64,000 bases of DNA from an uncultured Spartobacteria bacterium (GCA_938011325.1 CALLUD010000024.1:62001-126000), one strand, 5' to 3'. Counted from the stretch's first letter, positions 15,912 to 25,365 are shown. Made by a program: numbers and translations. The notes: generated by a model from the sequence alone, not told the origin.

Positions 15912-18293
15912 TCAATCCTCCCAGATGAAGTTCTGGAGTCGCAAGCTCTTTACCTGCTCGCGGGCCTCCTCAGCGCGAGGTCCGTCAACTTCCGCCATCT
16001 TTTCCAGAATGGCCGCAGCCTCCTTGAAGCGGTCGCGGTCCTTGAGCAATCGCGCCGCGTCGAACCCCGCCTTGTAATACCAGAAATACTCGGGCTGGTC
16101 GTCGCGCGGGGCATTCAGCACCTCGTAATAAGCCGCCAGCGCCGCGTCGAAATCATCGAGCTTTACATTCGCCTCGGCGACGCGGGTCAACGCCTCGTTG
16201 CGCTCGGCCGGACGCGCGGCCTCATCCGCAGCCACCGCTTCGAAGACCTTGATGGCATCCGCAGTCTGCTTCGCGTCCCCGGCGGCCAGAGTCTCGCCTT
16301 TCTTCAGCATGGCGGCAAACCGGATGCGCGGATCCTTCGTGGAGGCGATCACATTGTCGAGCAGCCTCACCGCGTCATCGGGACGCCCCAATGCACTCTG
16401 CAGAGTCGCCTGCTCGAGGCGCGCCTGCGGAGCCAGAGTGTGATCGTCCCCGGTGGCCACTTCTTCGTAAAGCAGCAGCGCCTCCTGAAGCTGGTCGGGG
16501 CTCATGCTGCGGGCTGCAGACCGCGCCGCGAGAAACAAAGCGCTCCGCCGCTGGCTGGGATCGGAAGTCGCACGAGCCGCCTCCTCGAATTTCACCCGTG
16601 CCCCGCGAAAATCGCCCTTCCGTCCAAGCACCTCTCCCCATTTCATCAGAACATCCGGCTTGTGCGGTGAGTCGGGATTCGACGTCAGGAATCTCCGCGC
16701 CTCCTCGGCCACCTGGTCCGCGGCGGCCTCCGAGCCGTCATCCGCCGCAAACACCGAGAAATACCCCTTCTGCGGATTCTGGTTCGAAACTCTTCGCAGC
16801 TCCTGCCGCGCCCCCCGGAGGTCGCCCTGCTCCCATCGCCACTCCGCCAGTGCCATCAACGCCGCCGAGCGCATCGAACGATCCGTCGCCCGATCGGCGA
16901 GCCATGCCAGCTCTTCGCCGCTGTCCGGATTTCCCGCCGCCGCCGCGAGAAACGCACGCTCGAGCTCCAGCCGGGCCGCCAGTTCCGGACTCGACTCGCG
17001 CAGCTTGGCGACCATCCGCTCGGCAAGGGGCTCGTCCCCGGCAAGCATCGCGCAAAGCGCGGCATTGGCACTGGCGACCACTTCGAGTTCGGGGTTGTAT
17101 TCGGCCGACCGAATAAAATGCTGCGCCGCCGAGGCGTAGTTTCCGGCAAGATAGTGCGTTCCGGCCCGCACGAATCGCAGCCGGCCTCGCACGTTCGAGT
17201 CGGTCGCCGCCAGCTCGGAACCCTCCAGCGCCCTCACCGCGTCCTCAAGCCGTCGCTCCCGCAGAAGCAGGCCTACCAGACGCACCGTCGCCTCGCTTCG
17301 AAGCGGGTGTTCTCTGTGTTGTGCCAGAAACTCCTGGTAGGTCCGAATCGCCCGATCCGTGCGACCCGATGCTTCGTCCGAACGCGCGAGATAGAACGTC
17401 GCATAGGCTGATCGCTGGCCGTTCTCGCGGTCATTCTCCCATCGCTTCAGCGCCGCGTTCGAGGGATCGGCCCGATGCTCCCTCACCTCCTGCATCTTGG
17501 CAAAAAGCTCGCCAAGCCATGGCGTGCGCGGATTCTGCTGAATAAACGCCTCGAGCCGTCGCTCGGCCGCCGCTGGATTGCCGGCACGCAGATCCGCATC
17601 CGCCTCGCCAATCACCGCACCCGCGGCAAGCCGGCGATTGCGGGGGCCGAAGTTGGAAAACGCCGTGGACGCAACCGACTCGTCGCCCACCTCAAGCGCG
17701 AGCCGTCCCTCGAGATAGCGCAGGTAGTCGGCGTCCCGCCGATTGGGACTCTCCACCAACTCGAGCCGGTCTCTCGCCTCATCGAGTTTTCCGAGGGTAA
17801 TCAACAGAGCCGCCGCATCCAGTCGCGCCGCATTGCTCCATCGCCCCGTTACCGTGTCGTAGCGCGCAATGGCCTCTTCCGAGCGTCCGAGTGCGTCGAG
17901 CATCTGCGCGCTTCCGTAAACGGCGTCCGCCGCAAGCTCCGGATCCCCCATCCCGGCGACCTTCCTGTAATTCTCCAGCGCCCCGCGCGGATTGCCCGCC
18001 TGGGCCTGCGCCTGAGCCAGCCAGAACACCACCTCCGGAGTCGGCTCGAACTGCTCCAGCACGGCCACGGCTTCGACGCCCCGATCCGCATCGAGAAGAC
18101 AACGCGCCATCTCGATCGCCAGCGCCCTTCGCTCGTCCCCCTTTGCCTCCGCAAGCGCCTCGCGCAGATCGTGCAACGCCGCCTGCGGAATGCCGTCCGC
18201 CCGCGCATGGCGCGCCAGTTCAATGGCGTCCTCCGCCGTTCCCGCTCTCAACGAGCTCACGAGCGCTATTAGCAGGAAAGTCCGCCAGTTCAT
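15912..18293 (-). CDS. Exported TPR-repeat protein
   Basis: A 793-residue protein built almost wholly of tetratricopeptide-like helical repeats (for example GNPRGALENYRKVAGMGDPELAADAVYGSAQMLDALGRSEEAIARYDTV). A hydrophobic N-terminus (MNWRTFLLIALVSSLRAGTA) is a likely signal peptide. The ATG at 18293 overlaps the uvrA stop by 4 bases; the frame is open upstream inside uvrA, but that part is only the shadow of uvrA. Such long TPR proteins often act as periplasmic scaffolds; no partner is evident, and the coupling to uvrA looks like genome compaction. Confidence 0.8.
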   Translation of the reverse strand: MNWRTFLLIALVSSLRAGTAEDAIELARHARADGIPQAALHDLREALAEAKGDERRALAIEMARCLLDADRGVEAVAVLEQFEPTPEVVFWLAQAQAQAGNPRGALENYRKVAGMGDPELAADAVYGSAQMLDALGRSEEAIARYDTVTGRWSNAARLDAAALLITLGKLDEARDRLELVESPNRRDADYLRYLEGRLALEVGDESVASTAFSNFGPRNRRLAAGAVIGEADADLRAGNPAAAERRLEAFIQQNPRTPWLGELFAKMQEVREHRADPSNAALKRWENDRENGQRSAYATFYLARSDEASGRTDRAIRTYQEFLAQHREHPLRSEATVRLVGLLLRERRLEDAVRALEGSELAATDSNVRGRLRFVRAGTHYLAGNYASAAQHFIRSAEYNPELEVVASANAALCAMLAGDEPLAERMVAKLRESSPELAARLELERAFLAAAAGNPDSGEELAWLADRATDRSMRSAALMALAEWRWEQGDLRGARQELRRVSNQNPQKGYFSVFAADDGSEAAADQVAEEARRFLTSNPDSPHKPDVLMKWGEVLGRKGDFRGARVKFEEAARATSDPSQRRSALFLAARSAARSMSPDQLQEALLLYEEVATGDDHTLAPQARLEQATLQSALGRPDDAVRLLDNVIASTKDPRIRFAAMLKKGETLAAGDAKQTADAIKVFEAVAADEAARPAERNEALTRVAEANVKLDDFDAALAAYYEVLNAPRDDQPEYFWYYKAGFDAARLLKDRDRFKEAAAILEKMAEVDGPRAEEAREQVKSLRLQNFIWED

Positions 18294-21184
18294 CGGCCAA
18301 GCATCGGTTTCAGGTATCGGCCGGTGTAACTCGCTTCGCAAGCCGCGATGTCCTCCGGCGTGCCTTCCGCGACAATCGCCCCCCCGCCTTCGCCGCCCTC
18401 CGGGCCCAGATCCACCACCCAGTCGGCCGTCTTGATCACCTCGAGGTTGTGTTCGATCACGATCAGCGTATTCCGCGCGTCGCGCAGCTTCATCAGCACC
18501 TCGAGCAGCTTGTGGATGTCGGCGAAATGGAGACCCGTCGTCGGCTCGTCGAGCAGATAGATTGTGCGCCCGGTGGAGCGTCGCGCGAGTTCGCTGGCGA
18601 GCTTCAACCGCTGCGCTTCGCCGCCCGAGAGCGTCGTCGCCGATTGCCCGAGGCGCAAATAGCCGAGCCCGACCTGCAGCATCGTATCGAGTTTGTCGGA
18701 AAGTCCGGGTATGTTGCGAAAGAATCGCGCCGCCTCGTCGATCGTCATGTCGAGCACGTCCGCGATGTTGCGGCCCTTGTAGGTGATCTCGAGAGTCTCC
18801 CGGTTGTAGCGCTGACCGTGACAGACCTCGCACTCGACATACACATCGGCCAGGAAATGCATCTCGACCTTGATGAATCCATCACCCTGGCAGTGCTCGC
18901 AACGGCCGCCCTTCATGTTGAAGGAAAACCGGCTCGAGTTGTAGCCACGCACCCGCGACGCGGGCAGCTGGGCAAACAGCTCGCGAATGGGTCCGAGGGC
19001 TCCTGAATAGGTTGCGGGATTCGAACGTGGTGTGCGTCCGACGGGGCTTTGATCAATCACGACCACTTTGTCGAGCTGCTCCATTCCGATGATGGCGTCG
19101 TGCGCGCCCGGCTTCTCCTTCGCGCCGTTGAGATCACGCGCGAGCGCCGCCCGCAGGATGTCGTTCACCAAGGTCGACTTCCCGCTTCCGGAGACGCCGG
19201 TCACGCACGTCAGGCAGCCGATCGGAAACGCGACCCGGATGTTCTTTAAATTGTTTTCGCGGGCACCAACAACCGTCAGCCACCCGTCGCCGATCTCCCC
19301 GGCAAGGCGCCGGTCCTTCCGCGGCGGAACCCGCATCTTTGGCACGCGAATCCCCAGCCGCCCGCTCAAATACTGCGCGGTGAGCGATTCCTCACTGGAC
19401 AGCACCTCCTCCAGCGTCCCCTGCGCGACCAGCCGGCCACCGCGCGGGCCCGCACCGGGGCCGAGATCGATGATGTGATCGGCGGCGCGAATCGTGTCCT
19501 CGTCGTGCTCGACGACGATCACGGAATTCCCGAGGTCGCGCAGGTTTCGAAGCGTCGCGATGAGCCGGTCATTGTCGCGCTGGTGCAGCCCGATGCTCGG
19601 CTCGTCGAGCACGTAAAGCACGCCGGCAAGTCCGGAGCCGATCTGCGTCGCCAGGCGGATGCGCTGCGCCTCACCACCCGAAAGGGTTCCGCTCTCCCGG
19701 TTCAAACTCAGGTAGCCGAGCCCGACCTCGTTCAGAAATCCAAGGCGCTGCCGGATCTCACGCAGCACATCGCCCACGACAAGCCGCTCGGTCTCGGTAA
19801 GCTCGAGCTGGTTCGCGACTTCGAGAGCGCGCTCGATGCTCAGTTCGCAGAACGAGTGGACATTCCACTCCGTGCCGCTCCGGTCGCGAACGGTCACCGC
19901 AAGAATCTCCGGCCTCAGGCGCGCGCCATGGCACACGCCGCATTTCGTCCAGCCCATGAAGGCGCGGATGCGATTCCGCGTGAACTCGCTCTCGCTCTTC
20001 TCCAGCAGCCGTTCCATCTGCGCGACGAGACCCTCGAACGGCTTCTCGACCACCTTTCCGCCGGCACCAATGCGAAATGGCACCGCGCGCGTGCCCGTTC
20101 CATAAAAAAGCGCCTCCTTGAAACTCTCCGGCAGCTCCTTGAACGCCACGTCGTCCCGCACCCCGAAGTCGCGGGTCAAGCCGTCGAGCAACGCGCCGTA
20201 GTAGGCCTTCATGCGCTTGTTTCCGGTCTTCCACGGCTTCACCGCGCCCTCGGCCAGCGACTTCGATGGATCGACCATGAGCTCGGGATCGCAAAACATC
20301 TGTGTGCCAATGCCGTGGCAGGCCGGGCAGGCGCCAAAATGGCTGTTGAAGGAGAAGTGCTTCGGCGTCAGCCGCGGCATCGTGAAGCCGGTCGAGGGGT
20401 TGCAGTAGTCGGTGGAAAACCGTTGTTCGACCCACTCCTCCGCGCCCGGCTCCTGACGCGACACGGTCATTCGATTCGCCCCCCATCGCAGCGCAGTCTC
20501 GATCGAGTCCGCGAGCCGCTGCTCGATCCCTTCGCGCACGATCAACCGGTCCACCACGGCCTCGATGACGTGGCGTCGCGACTTGTCCAGCTTGACGGGA
20601 TCGTTGCCATTCAGCTCGATGGTTTCGCCATCGACACGGAGCCGCACGAACCCTTCGCGCCGGGCCTTCTCGATCACGTCCCGAAATTCCCCGCTCTCGT
20701 TTTCAACCAACGGCGCGAGCAACATGAACCGCGTGCCCTGCGGCCAGGCCAGAATGGCGTCCGCAATCTGCTGCGGGGTCTGCCGGACCACCGGTTCGCC
20801 GGTCACCGGATCGTGCGGACGCCCGACCGCCGCAAAGAGCAACCGCAGGTAATCGTAAATTTCCGTCGTCGTGGCGATCGTCGAGCGCGGATTCGCCCCG
20901 CTGGTGCGTTGCTCGATCGCAATCGCCGGCGACAGACCCTCGATGTAATCGACATCCGGCTTCTGCATCTGATCGAGAAACTGCCGCGCGTAGCTCGACA
21001 GGCTCTCGACGTATTTTCGCTGCCCCTCCGCGTAGAGCGTGTCGAAGGCAAGCGACGACTTCCCGGAGCCGCTCAACCCCGTGATCACGACGAGGCGATT
21101 CCGCGGAATCTCCAGGTCGAGATTCTTCAAATTGTGCTGGCGCGCGCCCTTGATGCGTATGGCGGAGTGGTCGTGCGGCTGCAT
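18290..21184 (-). CDS. uvrA: Excinuclease ABC subunit A
   Basis: A 964-residue DNA-damage recognition ATPase of nucleotide excision repair. Two ABC ATPase modules are visible: Walker A GLSGSGKSSLAFDTLYAEGQRKYVESLS near the start and GVSGSGKSTLVNDIL in the second half; signatures LSGGEAQRIRLA and LSGGEAQRLKLA; and zinc modules CPACHGIG, CGVCHGARL and CEHCQGDG...CEVCHGQRY. The ATG at 21184 is preferred; a start nine codons earlier adds unrelated residues. The inverted repeat TGCGGT-AA-ACCGCA lies directly before it, where a ribosome binding site would be expected. No clear SOS box is recognised. Confidence 0.96.
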   Translation of the reverse strand: MQPHDHSAIRIKGARQHNLKNLDLEIPRNRLVVITGLSGSGKSSLAFDTLYAEGQRKYVESLSSYARQFLDQMQKPDVDYIEGLSPAIAIEQRTSGANPRSTIATTTEIYDYLRLLFAAVGRPHDPVTGEPVVRQTPQQIADAILAWPQGTRFMLLAPLVENESGEFRDVIEKARREGFVRLRVDGETIELNGNDPVKLDKSRRHVIEAVVDRLIVREGIEQRLADSIETALRWGANRMTVSRQEPGAEEWVEQRFSTDYCNPSTGFTMPRLTPKHFSFNSHFGACPACHGIGTQMFCDPELMVDPSKSLAEGAVKPWKTGNKRMKAYYGALLDGLTRDFGVRDDVAFKELPESFKEALFYGTGTRAVPFRIGAGGKVVEKPFEGLVAQMERLLEKSESEFTRNRIRAFMGWTKCGVCHGARLRPEILAVTVRDRSGTEWNVHSFCELSIERALEVANQLELTETERLVVGDVLREIRQRLGFLNEVGLGYLSLNRESGTLSGGEAQRIRLATQIGSGLAGVLYVLDEPSIGLHQRDNDRLIATLRNLRDLGNSVIVVEHDEDTIRAADHIIDLGPGAGPRGGRLVAQGTLEEVLSSEESLTAQYLSGRLGIRVPKMRVPPRKDRRLAGEIGDGWLTVVGARENNLKNIRVAFPIGCLTCVTGVSGSGKSTLVNDILRAALARDLNGAKEKPGAHDAIIGMEQLDKVVVIDQSPVGRTPRSNPATYSGALGPIRELFAQLPASRVRGYNSSRFSFNMKGGRCEHCQGDGFIKVEMHFLADVYVECEVCHGQRYNRETLEITYKGRNIADVLDMTIDEAARFFRNIPGLSDKLDTMLQVGLGYLRLGQSATTLSGGEAQRLKLASELARRSTGRTIYLLDEPTTGLHFADIHKLLEVLMKLRDARNTLIVIEHNLEVIKTADWVVDLGPEGGEGGGAIVAEGTPEDIAACEASYTGRYLKPMLGR

Positions 21185-21198
21185 TGCGGTAAACCGCA
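21185..21198. promoter_or_regulatory. Inverted repeat abutting the uvrA start codon
   Basis: TGCGGT and ACCGCA flank two A residues; the repeat ends one base from the minus-strand ATG of uvrA and takes the place of a Shine-Dalgarno sequence. It could be a small operator or a hairpin limiting initiation. Short enough to be chance. Confidence 0.35.
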
Positions 21199-21311
21199 CA
21201 AGATAACACACGGCGCCGCGTGCCTGCCCATGAAAAACCGGCCGCGATTCGTGCCGTCAAAGTGGGCATTGCGGCGGGAGATTTGCTCACGTAGCTTCAC
21301 AAAGTTCGTCG

Positions 21312-22274
21312 ATGTCCCGGTCTCTCCTGCCATTTTGCGCGCTCTTCCTCGGCGCCATTCTCGCCGCTCCAAACGCCTCCGCCATCGTGCGGCGTGACGA
21401 CGTGCCGGACTCCGAATATCGCCGGCTCGGCGAAAAGGGGGCGTTCAAATCCGTGGTCAGGGTGCAGGTGAAATACCGTGGAAGCTTCAAGGATATCGGC
21501 ACCGCCACCCTGCTTCCCGGTGGTCGGCTGCTAAGCTCGGCGCATGTGTTCGACGACTCAAGTCTGCGCGGGGCACGTGCCGTTCGCATCCGGTTCGGGC
21601 ATCGCTCGATCCCCATCCACTTTGAACGGAATGGCGTCATCAACCTGCATCCGCGATACAATCCCTTTCGGCTCAAGAACGATGTCGCGGTGATCTTCCT
21701 CGACCGCGAGATCCACATGAAGCCGGCGCAACTTTATCACGGCAAAAAGATCGACCTCGGCACCCCCATCACCTTCGTCGGATTCGGGCTTACCGGAACC
21801 GGGCTCTCGGGCCAGAAAATCAGCCGCGCCACCAAGCGGGCGGGCCAGAACGCGCTGGATCGCTACCTTTCCAAAAGGCGCTTCTTCGAAGTCGACTTCG
21901 ACAGTCCCTACGACCCCCGTCTCAGCAGCATGGGAGACGCCACGCCACTGGCGATGGAGGCGCTGCTCGGGTCCGGAGACAGCGGCGGATCGGTGTGGGT
22001 CCGGCGGGGAGGAAAATGGAAGCTCATCGGCATCAACACCTATGGAGTCTCGCGACTCGGGCGCACCGGCCGGGATTCGGAATACGGCGAGGTGAGTGGG
22101 TTCACCTACATTCCCCGCTACGAACGTTGGATGAAATCCCTCCATGACCCCTTTTCGGACGCGACGTTCTCCGGGCTTTCCGCCCTGCAACCCGTGCCCG
22201 AGCCCTCCACATGGCTCCTGCTGGGCGCAGGTGGAATGGTGACTGCCGGGGCGCTGCTTCGCAGAAGGCGCTGA
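21312..22274 (+). CDS. Trypsin-like serine protease with PEP-CTERM sorting tail
   Basis: A 320-residue exported protein. Signal peptide about residues 1-24 (ending NASA). A chymotrypsin-fold triad is visible: His in LLSSAHVFDD, Asp in LKNDVAVIFLD and Ser in GSGDSGGSVW. The last 26 residues are a textbook PEP-CTERM tail: VPEPSTW, a hydrophobic helix and RRRR at the very end, which marks the protein for an exosortase. The exosortase itself is not in the window. Divergent from uvrA. Likely a surface or exopolysaccharide-associated protease; substrate unknown. Confidence 0.9.
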   Translation: MSRSLLPFCALFLGAILAAPNASAIVRRDDVPDSEYRRLGEKGAFKSVVRVQVKYRGSFKDIGTATLLPGGRLLSSAHVFDDSSLRGARAVRIRFGHRSIPIHFERNGVINLHPRYNPFRLKNDVAVIFLDREIHMKPAQLYHGKKIDLGTPITFVGFGLTGTGLSGQKISRATKRAGQNALDRYLSKRRFFEVDFDSPYDPRLSSMGDATPLAMEALLGSGDSGGSVWVRRGGKWKLIGINTYGVSRLGRTGRDSEYGEVSGFTYIPRYERWMKSLHDPFSDATFSGLSALQPVPEPSTWLLLGAGGMVTAGALLRRRR

Positions 22275-22279
22275 TCGCG

Positions 22280-23704
22280 TCAGGGTTTGATGATCGCGAA
22301 GTCCTTGTTTCCTTCGCGCTCGATGTCCAGCAGGACGCCCTGCCCTTGCGCGGCCCGGGCGAGCTGATCCGCGACATCATTGGGCGTGTGAACCGGCTGC
22401 TTCCCGGCCGCGGTGATCACGTCCCCGACCTTCACTCCCGCCACATCGGCCGGGCTCCCTTTCTCGACATGCTTTACGACCACGCCGTGCTCGGCGCGCG
22501 TTTTCCTGGCGATTGCCTGATCCGCCGTGAGTTCCTCGAGTTGCATGCCGGCAAGTGGAGTCGATACGTCCTCGTAAACATCCCGTTGCGGCGCGCGGTG
22601 CGCGGCGAGGATCAAGCCCTCGGTGTTCTCGGCGGTGCGCACCTTCACCTTCACCGTGCGCCCATTGCGCCAGACATCGAGCACCACTTCCCCGCCAATC
22701 TCCTTGCCGAGAATCGTCTTCTGAAGCTCGCGCGAGGACTTCACCGGCGCCCCGTCGACCGCCGTAATGATGTCGTTCACACGCAGCCCGCTAAGACCGG
22801 CGGGCGTGCCCGGTTGAATCCCCTCCACGATCACGCCCTGCGGCAGTCCCGGCACGTTCTGGTATCGCGACTCCGAAACCCCGATGATGTTGATACCCAG
22901 CCACGGACGGCTCACCCGCCCCTTCGCGATCAACTGCGAGGCAATGTCGCGGGCCATGTTGATCGGAATCGCAAACCCGAGACCGCTGTCCAGGCCGTGC
23001 ACCAGAGTGTTCACGCCGATCACCTTTCCGTCGATGTCGACCAGCGGGCCGCCGCTGTTGCCGGGGTTGATCGACGCGTCGGTCTGGATGAACTCCTCGT
23101 AATACGGGCTTCCGGTGAGATCGGTGCGACCTTTCGCGCTGATGATGCCGTAGGTGAACGAGTCGCGCAGATCATACGGAGCGCCGAGCGCAAAGGCAAA
23201 CTCGCCGACCCGCGCCTTGTCGCTGTCGCCAAATTCCACAACCGGCAGATCGCTTGCGTCGATCTTCAACACGGCAAGGTCCGAAATGCGGTCCACGCCC
23301 ACCACCGTCCCGGGAAATGAGCGGCCATCGCGCAAGGTCACCTTGATCCTGTTGGCTGCAGCCCCCTGCAGCACATGGTTGTTCGTCAGAATGAAACCGT
23401 CGGGAGTGATGATGAATCCCGAGCCCTGATTCATCTGACCGTAACCGCGCGGCAACCGCCGGCCGTAGGGATCCTGGAACAGAAACATCGATCCCCACGG
23501 ATCCCGCGCGGCTCTCGCATCCGCCGGCACCTGCTCCGCCTCGATGACCACGACCCCCGGGGAAACCTTTTCGTAAACATCGCCAAAGGCACGGCTGAGC
23601 TGGCGGGCAAGGTCGTGGGTCGCCTCGCTCTCCCGGGCGCCCGCCGGAAGCGACGCAAGGCTCACGATTCCAAGGCAAAAAAGGAAAAACACGGAGCGTG
23701 TCAT
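22280..23704 (-). CDS. HtrA/Deg-family periplasmic serine protease
   Basis: A 474-residue protease/chaperone of envelope quality control. Signal peptide about residues 1-23. Catalytic triad: His in ILTNNHVLQG, Asp in ISDLAVLKID, Ser in NPGNSGGPLVD. Two PDZ domains follow (PWLGINIIGVSE... and GVVVKHVEKGSPADVAGVKVGDVITAAG). This is the DegP/DegQ/DegS arrangement, but which subfamily cannot be told. It ends 5 bases from the convergent PEP-CTERM protease. No clear Shine-Dalgarno sequence precedes the ATG. Confidence 0.94.
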   Translation of the reverse strand: MTRSVFFLFCLGIVSLASLPAGARESEATHDLARQLSRAFGDVYEKVSPGVVVIEAEQVPADARAARDPWGSMFLFQDPYGRRLPRGYGQMNQGSGFIITPDGFILTNNHVLQGAAANRIKVTLRDGRSFPGTVVGVDRISDLAVLKIDASDLPVVEFGDSDKARVGEFAFALGAPYDLRDSFTYGIISAKGRTDLTGSPYYEEFIQTDASINPGNSGGPLVDIDGKVIGVNTLVHGLDSGLGFAIPINMARDIASQLIAKGRVSRPWLGINIIGVSESRYQNVPGLPQGVIVEGIQPGTPAGLSGLRVNDIITAVDGAPVKSSRELQKTILGKEIGGEVVLDVWRNGRTVKVKVRTAENTEGLILAAHRAPQRDVYEDVSTPLAGMQLEELTADQAIARKTRAEHGVVVKHVEKGSPADVAGVKVGDVITAAGKQPVHTPNDVADQLARAAQGQGVLLDIEREGNKDFAIIKP

Positions 23705-23767
23705 GGCTGGAGAAAAATAAGCTTCACGCCTCTCATTTCAAGTGGTGTGGAGAGGGATTGCCACGAA

Positions 23768-23783
23768 TGGCACAAGAATTGCC
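23768..23783 (+). promoter_or_regulatory. Sigma-54 (-24/-12) promoter for the DUF4912 gene
   Basis: TGGCAC (23768-23773), five bases, TTGC (23779-23782). GG and GC are exactly 10 bases apart, as required for RpoN promoters, and both elements match the consensus. Initiation would be near 23794, leaving a leader of about 57 bases before the ATG at 23851. rpoN is encoded at 40067-41455. No enhancer-binding activator is in the window. The -24 element overlaps a small inverted repeat TGCCA-CGAA-TGGCA. Confidence 0.65.
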
Positions 23784-23850
23784 TTGTCGAACAAACCTCG
23801 GGGTGCAACTTGGCAGAGAGACGCAGTCCCGAATCTCGACCGAACGACTG

Positions 23851-25365
23851 ATGCCGCGAAAATCAAAATCCAGCGAAACGGAAGACAAGGGATTCACCTT
23901 GCGCAACGTCCCCGACGAAACGGTCGAGGAAACCGCCACTTCCGGCGGCACCTCACCCCGCGACTATCACGACCTCGGCGAGCTGCCGCGAAGCTACGGC
24001 GAGGAGATTCTGTTCCTCGTCGCGCAGGAGCCACACCGGCTCTTCACCTATTGGGACATCGATATTTCCAAGCACCCCGGCGGCCCGTGTTACCTGCGCG
24101 CCTGCACGGCGAATGACGAGGTCGAGAGCGAGATCACCGTCTCGTTCGAAACCCGAAACTGGTATCTCCCCGTCAAGCACGCAGGCACGGAATACTACGT
24201 CGAGCTCGGCTACTATCGCGCCGGTCAATGGCAGTCGATCGCCCGTTCAGAGCCAACGACCACGCCTCCGGAAGGCGTTTCCGCCTCCGAAGCCTTCGAC
24301 TTCGCGACCCTTCCCTTTCATCTCAGCTTCCAGCGCCTGATCGACAATCTGCAGGCCGCGCGGGAATCCGGTGATGACCTCCTTGCAGCCGTTGCCGCGA
24401 TGCAGCGGGCCGGTGATTTCGAAGCCTTCGGGGCCCTGGGCCTTCCCTCGCTGCTCACGGAGGATCAGAAACTTCTCCTTCAAACCCTGCTCGGTTCCGA
24501 TTTTCTCGAGCAACTCACCAGCGGCGCGCTCAGCTCGGCGGATATCGAAAAAAGCATTCGCGGCTACCTCGCCGAGAAACTCAGCTCGGCCGGTGCCAGC
24601 GAATTTCTCGCGGAGTTTCACAAGGCCGTCTCCTCGACCTCCAGCCTGTTCAGCGGCGTGACGCTGGTCCCCTCGAGCGAAATGCTCACCTCGTGGGGCA
24701 TCACCGAGCTTTCCAGCTGGGCGACCAGCGCGATCACCAGCTGGATGAGCATGGCAAGCTGGATGCTGGCCGGGGAGACAAGCTGGGGCGCCGAATCGAG
24801 CTGGACGTTCCCGTCCGTCGCCGCCGGCAGCTGGATGCAGACGGAAAATTTCAGCTGGAGCGCCGCGGGGGGTTCCAGTTGGGGTGCAGAAACCAGCGCC
24901 GCTCTCGCGGCCCTCGGCTCCCTCACGAGCTGGATGCAGAAAATCCAGTCGAGCTGGGCCGGCGCCGCCCTCTCCAGCTGGAGCAGCGGCGAAGTCTCGA
25001 GCTGGTTCTCGGCGGAAAACCTCGCGAGCTGGAGTGGCGCCTCGGAATCTGTGAGTTCCTTCTCCTCCCAGCGCGGCTTTTACATGCACGTAAATGCCGA
25101 GGTGATTTTCTACGGCGGCACGGACCCGAAGGCGAAGGTCACCATTGGCGGCAAGCCCATCGCGCTCAATCCCGACGGCACCTTCCGCTACCACTTCGTG
25201 TTTCCCGATGGCGACTTCGAGATTCCCATCGTTGCCACCTCGCCGGATGGGGTGGAAACCCGCTCGGCGACGCTGAAGTTTGTTCGCAACTCCGCCAGAC
25301 ACGGCGAGGTCACGGATACTCCGCAGCCTCCTCTCGGCGAACCGATGGGCCGCATCCCGGCCTGA
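23851..25365 (+). CDS. DUF4912 protein with a central Ser-Trp repeat
   Basis: A 504-residue protein. The ATG at 23851 begins MPRKSKSSETEDKG; upstream codons in frame cross the sigma-54 promoter and are not coding. Residues about 40-135 (LPRSYGEEILFLVAQEPHRLFTYWDI...) and 409-480 (FYMHVNAEVIFYGGTDPKAKVTIGGKPIALNPDGTFRYHF...) are the two conserved halves I associate with DUF4912. Between them, residues 281-394 hold 14 Trp, every one preceded by Ser, mostly 8 residues apart. There is no signal peptide or membrane segment. DUF4912 is often found near glycogen-type glucan genes in other genomes; none is adjacent here. The function is unknown. Confidence 0.82.
   Translation: MPRKSKSSETEDKGFTLRNVPDETVEETATSGGTSPRDYHDLGELPRSYGEEILFLVAQEPHRLFTYWDIDISKHPGGPCYLRACTANDEVESEITVSFETRNWYLPVKHAGTEYYVELGYYRAGQWQSIARSEPTTTPPEGVSASEAFDFATLPFHLSFQRLIDNLQAARESGDDLLAAVAAMQRAGDFEAFGALGLPSLLTEDQKLLLQTLLGSDFLEQLTSGALSSADIEKSIRGYLAEKLSSAGASEFLAEFHKAVSSTSSLFSGVTLVPSSEMLTSWGITELSSWATSAITSWMSMASWMLAGETSWGAESSWTFPSVAAGSWMQTENFSWSAAGGSSWGAETSAALAALGSLTSWMQKIQSSWAGAALSSWSSGEVSSWFSAENLASWSGASESVSSFSSQRGFYMHVNAEVIFYGGTDPKAKVTIGGKPIALNPDGTFRYHFVFPDGDFEIPIVATSPDGVETRSATLKFVRNSARHGEVTDTPQPPLGEPMGRIPA
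24691..25034 (+). repeat. Ser-Trp octad repeat inside the DUF4912 protein
   Basis: Trp at residues 282, 290, 298, 304, 312, 318, 328, 336, 344, 361, 369, 377, 385 and 394, each following Ser; spacings are 8,8,6,8,6,10,8,8,17,8,8,8,9. The segment between is poor in charge and rich in Ser, Ala, Gly and Thr. At DNA level this appears as repeated agctgg hexamers. Confidence 0.9.

Noticed and set aside
19010..19030. GGGATTCGAACG resembling a tRNA T-arm
   Set aside because: It lies inside uvrA (PRSNPAT region) and no cloverleaf can be drawn around it.
19475..21397. 640-codon open frame on the plus strand opposite uvrA
   Set aside because: Shadow of uvrA; no recognisable motif and no promoter or ribosome site.
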